64,000 nt of DNA, from NCBI RefSeq assembly GCF_002086485.1, contig NZ_MVHF01000022.1:1-64000 (forward strand), written 5' to 3'. This document shows, one piece after another, positions 34,728 to 44,430 of this stretch. Positions within the stretch are counted from its first letter, which is position 1. Each line of letters opens with the position of its first letter. The DNA is from Mycobacterium aquaticum. Lineage in GTDB: Bacteria; Actinomycetota; Actinomycetes; Mycobacteriales; Mycobacteriaceae. A program made the translations under genes and the position numbers. The notes below the pieces were generated by a model that made no database searches, was not told where the DNA came from, and saw nothing but the letters and a program-made list of their open reading frames with translations.

Positions 34728-35864
34728 CTATGGCCGAGTCAACTCCGCATACCGACTCACGTGCGCGTCGGTCGAACCGAACTCGTACTGAACGGCGGTG
34801 AGCCGCTTGAAGTAATGACCGATCGCGAGCTCTTCGGTCATGCCCATACCGCCGTGCAGCTGTACCGCGTTCTGCCCGACGAAGCGCGCGGCGCGGCCGA
34901 TGGTGGCCTTGGCCGCCGACACCGCCTTGGCCCTGCTCGCCGCGTCGGAGTCGAGGTTCAGCACCGCGAGATACACGGCGGCCGCAGCCTGCTCGACCTC
35001 CATGTGCATGTCCACCATGCGGTGCTGCAGGGCCTGGAAACTGCCGATCGCCGTGCCGAATTGGTGCCGTTGCTTGCAGTATTCGACGGTGTCGGCGAGT
35101 ACCTTGCGCATGCCGCCGACGGCTTCCGCGCATACCGCTGCGGCGCCCTCGTCACGGGCCTGGTCCAGGGCCGGCCACGCCTGGCCTTCAGCGCCGAGCA
35201 GAGCGTCAGCCGGAAGCCGCAGGTTCTCCAGAAGCAGGTCGGCGGCCCGCCGATCGTCGATGGTGCGGTACGGGTGCACGGTGAGACCCGCTGGGCGTGA
35301 GGCGATCTCGACCAGGAACAGCGATATTCCATCGGTGTCGGCCGGGTCGCCTGAGGTACGTGCGGTGATCAGCAGATGCGTCGCCAAACCAGCGTTGAGC
35401 ACCATCATCTTGCTGCCGTCGAGCACCCAGCCGTCGCCGTCACGACGCGCGGTGGTGGTGACGGTGCGCCAATTGTCCCCTGAGGCCGGCTCACCGGCGG
35501 CGAGCGCGACGATGGCACTCCCGTCGACGATGCCGGCCAGCAGCCGCTCGGCCCCGCCCGCGCGGTGCAGCAGCCCGCCGGCCACCACCACGGTGTCCAC
35601 GAACGGTTCGATCACCAGCGCGTGGCCCAGCGCTTCGGCGATGAGCATGGCCTCGACTGGTCCGCCGCCGCTGCCGCCGGCATCCTCGGGCAGCGTGGCG
35701 CCCAGGATGCCGAGCTCATCGGCGAACGCGCGCCAGATCTCTGGCTGCCAACCGGGTCCGGTCTTGGCGGCAGCCCGGCTCGAGGCAAGGTCGTAGCGGC
35801 TGGACAGGAACTTGGTCAGTCCCTCGCGCAGCAGTTCCTGCTCATTGGTCAGGTTGAAGTCCAT
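34728..35864 (-). CDS. Acyl-CoA dehydrogenase (second subunit of a pair)
   Basis: The 378-residue product is an acyl-CoA dehydrogenase, with YCKQRHQFGTAIGSFQALQHR and QLHGGMGMTEE. It starts immediately after the stop of the first dehydrogenase (TAG then ATG). Pairs like this in mycobacteria often form alpha2-beta2 heterotetramers with a single active FAD site per pair (FadE26-FadE27 type, known from steroid side chains). The C-terminus lacks the usual YEGT-type motif, having FGSTDAH. It faces the amidohydrolase gene. Confidence 0.9.
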   Translation of the reverse strand: MDFNLTNEQELLREGLTKFLSSRYDLASSRAAAKTGPGWQPEIWRAFADELGILGATLPEDAGGSGGGPVEAMLIAEALGHALVIEPFVDTVVVAGGLLHRAGGAERLLAGIVDGSAIVALAAGEPASGDNWRTVTTTARRDGDGWVLDGSKMMVLNAGLATHLLITARTSGDPADTDGISLFLVEIASRPAGLTVHPYRTIDDRRAADLLLENLRLPADALLGAEGQAWPALDQARDEGAAAVCAEAVGGMRKVLADTVEYCKQRHQFGTAIGSFQALQHRMVDMHMEVEQAAAAVYLAVLNLDSDAASRAKAVSAAKATIGRAARFVGQNAVQLHGGMGMTEELAIGHYFKRLTAVQYEFGSTDAHVSRYAELTRP

Positions 35865-37097
35865 CTACAGCCCCAATTCCGCTTTCGCGAGGATGTTCCG
35901 CTGAATCTCGTTGCTGCCGGCGTAGATTGAGCCGGCCCGGTCGTTGAAGTAGCGCAGCGGGGCCACCGCCTGCCAGGCCTGGCCACTGACGTACCCGTCG
36001 GCCGGCGGTTCGAAGTCGGCCACCGGACCGCCCGGGCGTGTGGCGTGCGGCTGGTAGGCGCGCCCACGCGCCCCGGCCGCCTCCATCGACAGTTCGGTCA
36101 GCGTCTGGCTCAGCTCGGTACCGAGAATCTTCAGCATCGACGACGCCGTTCCCGGATTCCTGCCTTCTGCCACCGCCGCCAGAACCCGGTATTCGAGGAT
36201 CTCCAGCACATCTGTGCGGATGCGCGCCTCGGCGAGCTTTCGGCTGAACGCGGCATCGTCGATGAGACGACCGCCGGCAGGGCCGGGCTGCTCGGTGGCA
36301 ACCGTCGCGATTTCCTCGGCGAGCACCTGCAGTGCCGGGGCCGACGCGCCGCCTCCGCGCTCGAACTCCAGCAGGTACTTCGCGACGGTCCAGCCGTCGT
36401 CGATGGCGCCGACGACGTTGATCTTCGGCACCCGGACGGCGTCGAAGAAGACCTGGTTCTGCACTTCCTCACCGGAAGTCATGACCAGGGGCCGGATCTC
36501 GATGCCGGGTGTCGTCATGTCGATCAGCACGAACGTGATGCCCCGCTGCTTCTTCGCGCCGCGAGTGGTGCGGACCAGTGCGAACATCCAGTTCGCCTCG
36601 CGTGCGTGGGTGGTCCAGATCTTGCTCCCGGTACACACCAGGTGATCGCCATCGTCGACCGCGGACATGGACAGGGCGGCCAGGTCGGAGCCGGCCTCGG
36701 GCTCGGAGTAGCCCTGGCAGAAGAACACCTCGCCGGTGAGGATGCGCGGCAGGAAGTAGTCCTTCTGGGCGGCGGTGCCGAACTTGATGATCGCGTGGGC
36801 GACCATGCGGATGCCCATCGGTGACAGTGACGGCGCTCCGGCGAGCGTGGATTCGCGGCTGAAGATGTAGTGCTGGGTCAAGCTCCAGTCGCAGCCTCCG
36901 TACTCGACGGGCCACGCCGGCGCCGCCCAGCCGTGCTGGTGCAGGATGTGCTGCCAGGCCATGCTGGCGTCGTGGTCGGCGTAGACGCTCGTCATCAGCC
37001 GCCCTGCCTGCCGAAGATCGTCGGTCAGATTCTCTGAGAGAAAGCCGCGCACCTCGTCGCGAAATTCCTGGTCGGTCGTAGACCACTTCAGGTCCAT
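35865..37097 (-). CDS. Acyl-CoA dehydrogenase (first subunit of a pair)
   Basis: The 410-residue product is an acyl-CoA dehydrogenase: FCQGYSEPEAGSDLA (flavin-binding), KIWTTHA, and IYAGSNEIQRNI near the end. The family's YEGT glutamate is replaced by Ala in YAGS, as in FadE26-type heteromeric enzymes. The ATG at 37097, after AAGGGG, begins the conserved MDLKWS opening; the frame extends eleven codons further without support. The acyl group it oxidises is unknown; nearness to the ring-cleavage genes suggests a side chain or ring-derived acid. Confidence 0.9.
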   Translation of the reverse strand: MDLKWSTTDQEFRDEVRGFLSENLTDDLRQAGRLMTSVYADHDASMAWQHILHQHGWAAPAWPVEYGGCDWSLTQHYIFSRESTLAGAPSLSPMGIRMVAHAIIKFGTAAQKDYFLPRILTGEVFFCQGYSEPEAGSDLAALSMSAVDDGDHLVCTGSKIWTTHAREANWMFALVRTTRGAKKQRGITFVLIDMTTPGIEIRPLVMTSGEEVQNQVFFDAVRVPKINVVGAIDDGWTVAKYLLEFERGGGASAPALQVLAEEIATVATEQPGPAGGRLIDDAAFSRKLAEARIRTDVLEILEYRVLAAVAEGRNPGTASSMLKILGTELSQTLTELSMEAAGARGRAYQPHATRPGGPVADFEPPADGYVSGQAWQAVAPLRYFNDRAGSIYAGSNEIQRNILAKAELGL

Positions 37098-37296
37098 GCG
37101 TGCCCCTTGTCTGCCGGTGTCGCCGCTCACAGAGTAAACCTAGTTAGTTAAGTCGTGTGAGTTACCCCTGCGCACGAGACGCGCGTCGATGCCTGGGTGC
37201 TGTGAGCTGCGCAGCTGCGCTGGTCCCAAGCTGGCCCGTCGGGCAATAATTGAGGACGTGGAGCGGCGTCGGAGCGAGCAGGACACCCGATCTCCG

Positions 37297-37659
37297 ATGA
37301 CTACGTTGCAGCAAATGCCGGCGTTGGTCGTCTTGGAGCGGTTCCCCGTTCCGGTGCTCGCAATCGCCGAGGACGGCAGCATTCTCTTCGCTAACAGTGC
37401 ATTCGCCGAAATGGTCGGTCACAGCGCAGAATCAGTGAAGGCGCTTAAGTTTGCCGAGATCTTTCATTCGCTGCCCGATGACGAGTCCGCGGTGTCGGTC
37501 GTGCGGGCCAACGCCGAGTTGGTTGTCGACCTCGTACACCGGGACCGCTCGATCGTGCGCGCTCGGATGAGCAAGTCCGCGCTGCTGCGTGGGGACGATC
37601 CGGTCGCGCTGGCGACGTTCCACGATCTCACCGAGCAGCTATGGGTGGAGGAACTGTAG
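37297..37659 (+). CDS. PAS-domain protein
   Basis: The 120-residue product is a single PAS domain: FPVPVLAIAEDGSILFANSAFAEMVGHSAESV, then later beta strands ending LATFHDLTEQL. No kinase, cyclase or helix-turn-helix follows, so it would act as a stand-alone sensor or a partner of another protein. A GTG at 37258 could extend it by 13 residues; the ATG at 37297 begins the conserved part, but the ribosome site is weak in both cases. It ends five bases before the facing TetR gene. Confidence 0.75.
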   Translation: MTTLQQMPALVVLERFPVPVLAIAEDGSILFANSAFAEMVGHSAESVKALKFAEIFHSLPDDESAVSVVRANAELVVDLVHRDRSIVRARMSKSALLRGDDPVALATFHDLTEQLWVEEL

Positions 37660-37664
37660 GTGCG

Positions 37665-38324
37665 CTACGCCCCGCCGACCATCGGCGATCGGCGCAGTGA
37701 CTCGCGCGCGAGGAACTCACGGAAGTATTCGAGTGACTCGTCGTCGACCATCGCTGGTAGCAGCAGCTCCCACGTGCGCGCTACGCGCTCCCGCAGGTCA
37801 TCGTCAGTGCCTGTGGCGCGCGACAGCGCCTCGGCACCCAGCATCGAACCCAGGATCACCTCGGCGGCGCTCTCGGGATCGACGTCGCTGCGGAGGTCAC
37901 CCTCGGCGGCAGCGTGGCCGACCTGCTCGACGAGGTCGTCGAGCCAACTCCCGTAGACCCGGCCGGCCGCGTCATTCAGACCGCTGAAGGTCCGCAGCAG
38001 CTGCATGCCGATCCAGGCCAGCTTGTCGGCCGCAGTGAAATCGGTCACCACGAACGTCCCGTGGATGAGGTTCTCCAGCGCGGGCGAGGACGATCCGGTG
38101 ATGGTGCGGAATGTCGCCAACATGCGGGTGCCGGCCTCCTCGATGATGGCCTCGGCCAGCGCCTCCTTGGCGTCGAAGTGGTAGTAGAACGCGCCTTTGG
38201 TCAGCTCGGCGCGCTCGATGATATCGCCCAATCCTGTTGCTGGATAACCAGTTTCGGTGAACTGGTCGACGGCGGCGTCGATGATCTTCCGGCGGGTGAC
38301 CTCCGACCGGGCCTGGCGTGCCAT
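37665..38324 (-). CDS. TetR regulator, gamma-butyrolactone-receptor-like (second of a pair)
   Basis: The 219-residue product has a TetR helix-turn-helix (GYPATGLGDIIERAELTKGAFYYHFDAKEALA) that resembles the ScbR/ArpA group of signal receptors. The ATG at 38324, after GAGGAGAG, is chosen; the longer frame runs into the upstream gene. It lies ten bases after another TetR of the same type, so the two are co-transcribed. The ligand and targets are unknown; no butyrolactone synthase is seen nearby. Confidence 0.88.
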   Translation of the reverse strand: MARQARSEVTRRKIIDAAVDQFTETGYPATGLGDIIERAELTKGAFYYHFDAKEALAEAIIEEAGTRMLATFRTITGSSSPALENLIHGTFVVTDFTAADKLAWIGMQLLRTFSGLNDAAGRVYGSWLDDLVEQVGHAAAEGDLRSDVDPESAAEVILGSMLGAEALSRATGTDDDLRERVARTWELLLPAMVDDESLEYFREFLARESLRRSPMVGGA

Positions 38325-38334
38325 GTCGCTCTCC

Positions 38335-39045
38335 TCAGGCCGGTCCGGTGGCCGGGTCGGCGTCGATGCGGGGCCCGGCGGGTTTGATGGGCGCGGCCTT
38401 CTTGAGTGCCACGGCGGTGCGACGCCTGATGAACTGGGCCAGGTAACCGAGTCGGTCCGGGTTGGCCAGGCCAGGCAGCACCAATTTCCAGGCCCGCTCG
38501 AGGTCAGTGAGGAACCGTTGAGGGTTGTCCAGATCGCTCGTCTGGCGGATGCCCAGCTGCATCGACACCAGCAGCATCGCCGCCACCTGCGGATCGGTGC
38601 TGTCGGTGCAATCGCCCTCTTCCACCGCGCGCCGGACGATCGTGGCGTACCGGGAGATCCAGGGCGCAAGGACCTGCGGTCCGAGCCTGTCGGTACGTCC
38701 GATCGACTCGACCAGGTTCCCGGCCGCTCGGGACATCGTCTCGCCGATGTCGTCGACGGCGAGTTGGTAGGAGATGTCGACCAACGTCTCCATCGCGGAC
38801 AGGTTGCGGGCGAGCACCTCGTTGACGCGTTCCAGGGCGCGTTCCGCGCGGGTGTCGATGATGGATGACGCCAGCGCGTACTTGGACCGGAAATGGAAGT
38901 ACAGCGCACCTTTGGTGACCGCCGCGTCGGCAAGGATGTCGTCGAGGCTCACCGCGCTGTAGGGCTTGTGGGCGAACTGGCGCGCCGCGGCCTGCAGGAT
39001 CTGAAGCCGTGTGACGTCGGCTCGTCTGTCGAGCTGCTCAGTCAC
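38335..39045 (-). CDS. TetR regulator, gamma-butyrolactone-receptor-like (first of a pair)
   Basis: The 236-residue product has the DNA-binding segment KPYSAVSLDDILADAAVTKGALYFHFRSKYALA, again like ScbR/ArpA-type receptors, and a long helical C-terminal domain ending in a Lys/Pro-rich tail. It starts with GTG at 39045. Two divergent regulators of the same family in one transcript could work as a heteromer or sense related signals. Confidence 0.88.
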   Translation of the reverse strand: MTEQLDRRADVTRLQILQAAARQFAHKPYSAVSLDDILADAAVTKGALYFHFRSKYALASSIIDTRAERALERVNEVLARNLSAMETLVDISYQLAVDDIGETMSRAAGNLVESIGRTDRLGPQVLAPWISRYATIVRRAVEEGDCTDSTDPQVAAMLLVSMQLGIRQTSDLDNPQRFLTDLERAWKLVLPGLANPDRLGYLAQFIRRRTAVALKKAAPIKPAGPRIDADPATGPA

Positions 39046-39596
39046 CAGGACACCCCAAAATCTTCACGACTGTGTGATCGGACGAGGCATCTGGCGCCGC
39101 CCGCAGCGTGCACCCGGATTGTTTCATTCGGTTCCTCGGGACACGAGCACCCCGGCGGCTGAGCTCATCCGCCCACTCGCCAACTGAGATACTCGAAGTC
39201 ATCGCCACGCGTGCAAAGCATTCTAAAGGTATGTAGGGTGCTTAGCGTGATAACTCTTGGTTCGCAGTCGGCGGACCGCACAGCCCTGCTGTGTGTCGTC
39301 ACGGTGGATGCTGACGGTGTTCGCGTCGCAATATCGCCGACGGTCGCCAAGGGTTATCGTGGAGACGTTGCCATAGCCTGTGCTGGCTATCCCCCTCGAA
39401 TCCCGGTGCGGGCTGTGGCAACCTCCTCGACGGTTCACGACGCGCCGCGGCCGGTACGTGGGCGCGACGTCGGAAAAGCTGGAAAACATACTGAAAAGTC
39501 ATGTTGAGTACTGTTGATCGCGCACCGATCGGTACCGGCGCGTCAGAGCTGGCGGGCCACGTGCTGCTGGCGCTGGCAAACTAGAGGTATCTGTAG
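39046..39596. other. Intergenic region, no convincing gene
   Basis: About 550 bases separate the TetR pair from the flavoprotein-like gene. A 98-codon frame at 39211-39507 exists but has no ribosome site, no recognisable domain and a mixed codon bias, so it is not called. The region is less GC-rich than its surroundings and should carry the leftward TetR promoter and the rightward promoter near 39500-39580. Confidence 0.5.
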
Positions 39597-40475
39597 ATGA
39601 TGTGGGACGACGAATTTGACGTCGTTTGCTGTGGTGCTGGCTTCGGGGTGTTGGCGTGTGCCGTCGCCGCGGCCGACGCCGAACTGGACGTTCTGCTTGC
39701 GCAACCGGGCGTCGAGAACCGACCCGATGCCGACGCACCGCTGCTCGGTCCCGGCATCGAGGATCCCGACACGCGGGAGTACCTCGACGCCCTGTCCGCC
39801 GACGTCGGTTCGTTGCCACCAGGGCCGAACGACGTCGAGCTCACCGTCCGGTCTGTACGCGCTCCCGCGCCGGCCCGGCCTGGGTCCCCGATCGCGCCGT
39901 TCTATGGTGCGCGCCTGCGTGACTGGGCCGTCGAATGCCTGCTGTCGCCCTATGGCGTGCTCTACACCCGGCTGACCGACCGGGAGACCACGGCCATGCA
40001 GACTGCGTCGGGCGAGGATATCGAGGTCAAGGTCATCGGTTCGGTGACGCCCGGCGACGGCGCGGTGTCAGCGCTCGACGAATGGCTGCTCGCCCAGACC
40101 AGGGATCGCGACATTGCGACGTACGAGAACAGCACGCTGGAGCGCATCGTCTTCGAGGAGGACGAGATCGTCGGTGTCGTGCTCGACACCCCCGAAGGCT
40201 CACGGGCGATTCGTATCCGGCACGGTATCGCCATCGCCGGCCGTCAGAACAGCGCGTCGCATGGCGCACTGCCGGTCGACGAACCGGGCCGTGAGCTTCA
40301 GGTGGGGCTGGTCGGGCACAGTGCGAGCCGGTTTGCGCGTGTCGAGCTGCTCGCCACCGACCTCACCGCGGGGTCGAACCGGTCGGCGTACTGCAGTTCG
40401 AATCCAGCCCGCGACGGCGGCCGTTCACATGTGCGGCACTGGCGGAAAGCGGACCGGAACCCGCCCCTTGGCTAG
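39597..40475 (+). CDS. FAD/NAD(P)-binding-like protein
   Basis: The 292-residue product begins with a Rossmann-type motif (DVVCCGAGFGVLACAVAAADA) like that of flavin-dependent dehydrogenases, but the rest lacks the second half expected of a full oxidoreductase, so it may be a shortened or non-catalytic member. The start codon follows TAGAGGT. The last ~35 residues are Arg/Ser-rich and unlike the rest, and the gene overlaps the facing GGDEF-EAL gene by 51 bases, so its 3' end may be altered by a frameshift or have been extended by stop loss. Function unknown. Confidence 0.6.
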   Translation: MMWDDEFDVVCCGAGFGVLACAVAAADAELDVLLAQPGVENRPDADAPLLGPGIEDPDTREYLDALSADVGSLPPGPNDVELTVRSVRAPAPARPGSPIAPFYGARLRDWAVECLLSPYGVLYTRLTDRETTAMQTASGEDIEVKVIGSVTPGDGAVSALDEWLLAQTRDRDIATYENSTLERIVFEEDEIVGVVLDTPEGSRAIRIRHGIAIAGRQNSASHGALPVDEPGRELQVGLVGHSASRFARVELLATDLTAGSNRSAYCSSNPARDGGRSHVRHWRKADRNPPLG

Positions 40476-42299
40476 CAACTGCTGCATCTCCCGGCCCGAG
40501 ATCGGCCTGGACAGCAGGAATCCCTGAGCGCGGTAGCAGCCGTGCCGAAGCAGGGTGAGCGCCGCGGTTTCGGTCTCGACGCCCTCGGCGACCAGTTGTA
40601 GGCCGAAGGCACCTGCGAGCGCGATGACCGCGCGGACGATCGGCAGGTCGCCGGGGTTGGAACCCAGCTCGGCGACGAAACTGCGGTCGATCTTGAGTGT
40701 GTCGACCGGCAGGGATTTCAGCAGGGACAGCGCGCTGTAGCCGGTGCCGAAGTCGTCGATCGCCACATGCACGCCCACGTTCTGGAGCCCGAACAGGGTG
40801 CGACGCGTGGTCTCGATGTCCTGAACCACGACACTTTCGGTGATCTCCAGGCACACCGAGCCGCGCGGTAGCCCGAATTCGTTCATGATGCTCGCGACCG
40901 AGTCGACGAATCCTTCGGTCACCAGCTGCACCGGCGAGACGTTGATCCGCAACAGGATGCGCCTGCCGAGGCCGTTGGCGCGCCAGCGGGCGAATTCGGC
41001 ACACGCGTTGCGCAGCACCCATCGACCCAACTCGCCTGCCAGGTTGATGGATTCGGCGACCCCGATGAACGAATCCGGGGCGAGCAGCCCGCGCGTCGGA
41101 TGCTGCCACCGGACCAACGCCTCGGCCGCGAGCACCTCTCCGGTTCGCATGTCGATCTCGGGCAGGTAGTGCAGCACCAGTGATCCGTCCTCGATCACGT
41201 TCTGCAGGTGCAGCTCGATGTCGTTGCGGAAATCGATCTCCATGGCCATCACATCGGAGAACACCGCCACCTGGTTCCCGCCTGCGCTCTTGGCGGTCAG
41301 AACCGCCTGGTCGGCGCGGCTGAGCAGATCCGAGGTCGAGTCCCGGCCGGGAATGCCCTCGGCCAGGCCGATACTCACCGTCCGGGTGAGCATCTCGCCG
41401 TCGACCGTCACCCGCTCGCGCAACATCGCCTGCAGTCGATAGGCCAGCGCTTCGGCGTCTTCGACCGACATCGGTGCGGCCGGGACCACGACGAACTCGT
41501 CACCGCCGAGCCGCGCGATGAGTTTCGGTTCGTCATCGCCCTCCTCGAGACGCTGCGCCAGGACTCTGATGAACGCATCCCCGGCGGTGTGGCCGAGATA
41601 GTCGTTGATGGCCTTGAGCCGGTCCAGATCCAGGAACATCACCGACACCGGACCCGGCTGACCGGGCGCGAGCCGGTCGTCGAGATGCGCCAGCAACGCC
41701 CGGCGGTTGTACAGCCCCGTGAGGTGGTCGTGGTCGGCCAGGTAGCGCAGGCGCTCCTCGGCGGCGATGCGGGCCTGCACCTGAGCGAACAGGGAGGCGA
41801 TCGCCTGCAGTGCGTTGAGTTCCTCCGGCCGCCATTCGCGGTCACCGAACTTGACGAAGCCGAGCACTCCGGTGGTGACCTCGCCCGACAGCAATGGCAC
41901 CGACGCCATCGAGGTACTCGGAACCTGACGGCCCGCCTCGATGGTGCGTTGATAATCGTCGGTGGCGGGTTCGGGGCGGAACACCGCAGGCTCTTTGAGG
42001 TTCTCGGCCATGGCGAATACCGGGTCGGCGTCGGCGAACCGGACGACCGCAATCGGATCGGTCGGCGCGTCCACCGGCCGCGGCGGCCATTCGGCGACCA
42101 GTTTGGTGGTGTGGGCCAGGTGGTCGTTGTGCCGCAGGAAGCTCACGTCGACGTCGAAGTAGGACACCAGATCCGCCAGCACCTGCTGGCTGACCGCCGC
42201 CGCGGTGGCGGCATTGACTGCCATCAGCTGGGTGGCCACCGACGTGACGACCAATTCCAGACTGCGTGGCACACCAACCTCCGGAGTCACCTCAGCCAT
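40425..42299 (-). CDS. dcpA: GAF-GGDEF-EAL bifunctional c-di-GMP protein
   Basis: The 624-residue product has a GAF-like sensor (~20-175), a GGDEF domain with intact RLGGDEF (~275-295), and an EAL domain with AAEALVRWQHP and the metal/catalytic blocks RINVSPVQL, EITES and IDDFGTGYS, KIDRSF and EGVET. It should both make and break c-di-GMP. This is the M. smegmatis DcpA (MSDGC-1) and M. tuberculosis Rv1354c type. I chose the ATG at 42299, which overlaps the upstream stop; ATG at 42311 is an alternative. It is the last of three overlapping genes. Confidence 0.9.
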   Translation of the reverse strand: MAEVTPEVGVPRSLELVVTSVATQLMAVNAATAAAVSQQVLADLVSYFDVDVSFLRHNDHLAHTTKLVAEWPPRPVDAPTDPIAVVRFADADPVFAMAENLKEPAVFRPEPATDDYQRTIEAGRQVPSTSMASVPLLSGEVTTGVLGFVKFGDREWRPEELNALQAIASLFAQVQARIAAEERLRYLADHDHLTGLYNRRALLAHLDDRLAPGQPGPVSVMFLDLDRLKAINDYLGHTAGDAFIRVLAQRLEEGDDEPKLIARLGGDEFVVVPAAPMSVEDAEALAYRLQAMLRERVTVDGEMLTRTVSIGLAEGIPGRDSTSDLLSRADQAVLTAKSAGGNQVAVFSDVMAMEIDFRNDIELHLQNVIEDGSLVLHYLPEIDMRTGEVLAAEALVRWQHPTRGLLAPDSFIGVAESINLAGELGRWVLRNACAEFARWRANGLGRRILLRINVSPVQLVTEGFVDSVASIMNEFGLPRGSVCLEITESVVVQDIETTRRTLFGLQNVGVHVAIDDFGTGYSALSLLKSLPVDTLKIDRSFVAELGSNPGDLPIVRAVIALAGAFGLQLVAEGVETETAALTLLRHGCYRAQGFLLSRPISGREMQQLLAKGRVPVRFPPVPHM

Positions 42300-44430
42300 G
42301 GACCGGCTCATGGACCTGCGGTAGCGGCCTGCGGCGGCTGCGTACCGTCGGGCGCGGGGCATAGAACAACCTGAGCACCAACGCCTGGGACGCATCGCGT
42401 TCGGTCGCCGTCAACTGGCGGAAAGAGTACTGCAGATCGCGGAGCGGCCCGGCGTGGTCGGGGGAGAGGAGCTGATGCTCGTCGTCGCTGTGGGCGTACA
42501 GGAACACCGGCGACACCGGCTGTACCGCAACTCCGAACTGCTGGGCCGTGACCCATAGTGCCTGTACAGCTGACCCGGCCTTGGCGTAGTCGGTCAATCG
42601 TCGGCCCGGGACCGACACGACCGCGACCGCCGAGCTCGAGGTCACCCGCTCGTAGGTGTCGTCCCCGAGCGCCGACCCTGCGTCCCACTCGGCGAGTCTG
42701 GCCATCACCTCGGGCCGGCGCAGGATGTCCAGCAGCACCAGATCGGCCGGGTCCAGACCGAGCGACGTCACGTCGAGTCCGGTGTCGGGATCCGGATCTC
42801 CTGGCCAGCGCAGCTCGGAGAACATCTCGCGATGCAGTGTCGGCGTCAAGTACCGGATCCGGTCGGCCGCGGCGAGAATGCGCGCTGCGCGTTCGATCTC
42901 CGGGGGGGTGGTGAGGATGTGCGCAGCACCGCCTTCGGCCCGTGCCGCGGCCGCCAGGGCATCGAGGACGTCGCGCGGGATGGCTACCCCGGAGCCGCGC
43001 TCCCGGTTGGTCTCGCGCTGCATCATCGGCTCGTACAACTGCGCCAGTGCAGGTGCCGGGCCCGGCATCAGGGACATGACGCCGAACAACGGTGATCCTT
43101 CGTCACCCCGCTGCCATTCCAATGCACCGGTGAGATCGTGGGCGGCCGCAGCCACCCGGGCATTGAATGCCGCCGCGCCCAGCGCCACCGCGCTGCCGCG
43201 GAAACCTACGTCCATCGCAGTGGTGTATCCAGTCGCCAGCCGCAGGCTGAGCCGGTCGGCCGTCCACTCGATCCGCCAGGGCTGCGCATTGCCGCCCGAG
43301 GGTGCGCGGTTGGCCGCCATCGCGACGGCGGCCGCAGCATCGTCGGGTGCCGTGGATTCGGGCGCCGGCTGCGGTGCCGGCTCGTCGATCTGCAGCGCCA
43401 ACGGGTCGACGATGTCGTCGAGGGCGGCCCCGACGTCCATCCGTACCCGGCCGGACGCCAGCGGTTCCCCGATGCCGATGCGCCGGACGGCGTCGGCCAC
43501 CATCGTCGCGCCGAGCTGGACCTCACCGGCCAACTGCGGCCAGGTGGTGAGGGTTTTGCTCACCTCGACGAGGGACGCGGCCATCCGGGGCGACAATTCC
43601 GCGGCGTCCAGTAACCGCAGGACGTGGGGAACTTTGTCCTTGCTGGACAGTCCGGCAAGGGCCGCGGTGTCGACCGTGCCGAGCAAGCCGTGCATGATGG
43701 GCCGCTCGGCGTCCTGATCGAAGCGTTCGACATCGATCAGGCCCCGGTCGGCGGTGGCCATCAGCACCGGCAGCCGTCGGGCCCGTGCCGCCTCCCGGAC
43801 GAGGACCTTCGCGTCGAGCGAGTCGCACTCCTCGACCACCACGTCGAGGCCGTGCAGAAATGCGTCGATGGACTCGGAGTCGGCACCGCCGCGGTCGATC
43901 TGCACGCGGAGGTAGGGGTCGAGCTCGGCGATCCTGCGAGCAGCGACCACGGCCTTGTTGAGCCCCAGATCGAACAGCGAGGCCGGCACCCGGTTGAGGT
44001 TGGGCAATTCCAGTTCGTCGAAATCGGTCAACCGCAGTTCACCGCAGAGCCCTTCGGCGGCAAGCGCGTAGGCAATGGCATGCCCGACGCTCAGCCCGAT
44101 GACACCGACCCGTAGTTGGGCCAGTCGCCGATCCTCCTCGGCGGTGATCAGGTTGCGGTTGCGGTCGAGGCGCAGCCGCCGGAATCCCTGCGGGCCGAGG
44201 ATGTGCACGACGCTGCGCCGCCACGGGTAGTACGCCCACGACGTGGGCTCCTCCAGGATGTCGCTCCCGGGCAGCGGTGTCAGTTCCCGCAGCGCCTCCT
44301 GCTGACGTCGGCAGGTGTCGATGACTGTGATGTGTGGATCTGCGAGCAGGGCCTCCAACTCACCCGACGGATCGTCAGAGTCGATGATGACCGCATTGCC
44401 GTCTGCTGACTCGTCGATGGTGTCGATCAT
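42292..44430 (-). CDS. moeY: ThiF/E1-like domain fused to nitroreductase domain (MoeY type)
   Basis: The 712-residue product has an N-terminal ThiF/MoeB/E1-like Rossmann domain (~95-330; RVGVIGLSVGHAIAYALA, then LTDFDELELPNLNR) and a C-terminal nitroreductase-like domain (~360-700; AANRAPSGGNAQPW, the flavin-site opening). It matches Rv1355c of M. tuberculosis, named moeY by similarity to molybdopterin enzymes; the function is not tested as far as I know. No catalytic Cys motif of an E1 enzyme is evident. It overlaps its upstream gene by ATGA, and its stop overlaps dcpA. Adenylation of a carboxylate plus a flavin step is one guess. Confidence 0.85.
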   Translation of the reverse strand: MIDTIDESADGNAVIIDSDDPSGELEALLADPHITVIDTCRRQQEALRELTPLPGSDILEEPTSWAYYPWRRSVVHILGPQGFRRLRLDRNRNLITAEEDRRLAQLRVGVIGLSVGHAIAYALAAEGLCGELRLTDFDELELPNLNRVPASLFDLGLNKAVVAARRIAELDPYLRVQIDRGGADSESIDAFLHGLDVVVEECDSLDAKVLVREAARARRLPVLMATADRGLIDVERFDQDAERPIMHGLLGTVDTAALAGLSSKDKVPHVLRLLDAAELSPRMAASLVEVSKTLTTWPQLAGEVQLGATMVADAVRRIGIGEPLASGRVRMDVGAALDDIVDPLALQIDEPAPQPAPESTAPDDAAAAVAMAANRAPSGGNAQPWRIEWTADRLSLRLATGYTTAMDVGFRGSAVALGAAAFNARVAAAAHDLTGALEWQRGDEGSPLFGVMSLMPGPAPALAQLYEPMMQRETNRERGSGVAIPRDVLDALAAAARAEGGAAHILTTPPEIERAARILAAADRIRYLTPTLHREMFSELRWPGDPDPDTGLDVTSLGLDPADLVLLDILRRPEVMARLAEWDAGSALGDDTYERVTSSSAVAVVSVPGRRLTDYAKAGSAVQALWVTAQQFGVAVQPVSPVFLYAHSDDEHQLLSPDHAGPLRDLQYSFRQLTATERDASQALVLRLFYAPRPTVRSRRRPLPQVHEPVHG

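Noticed and set aside
39211-39507. 98-codon frame in the gap after the TetR pair
   Set aside because: No ribosome site, no domain and weak codon bias; it could be real, but cannot be supported.
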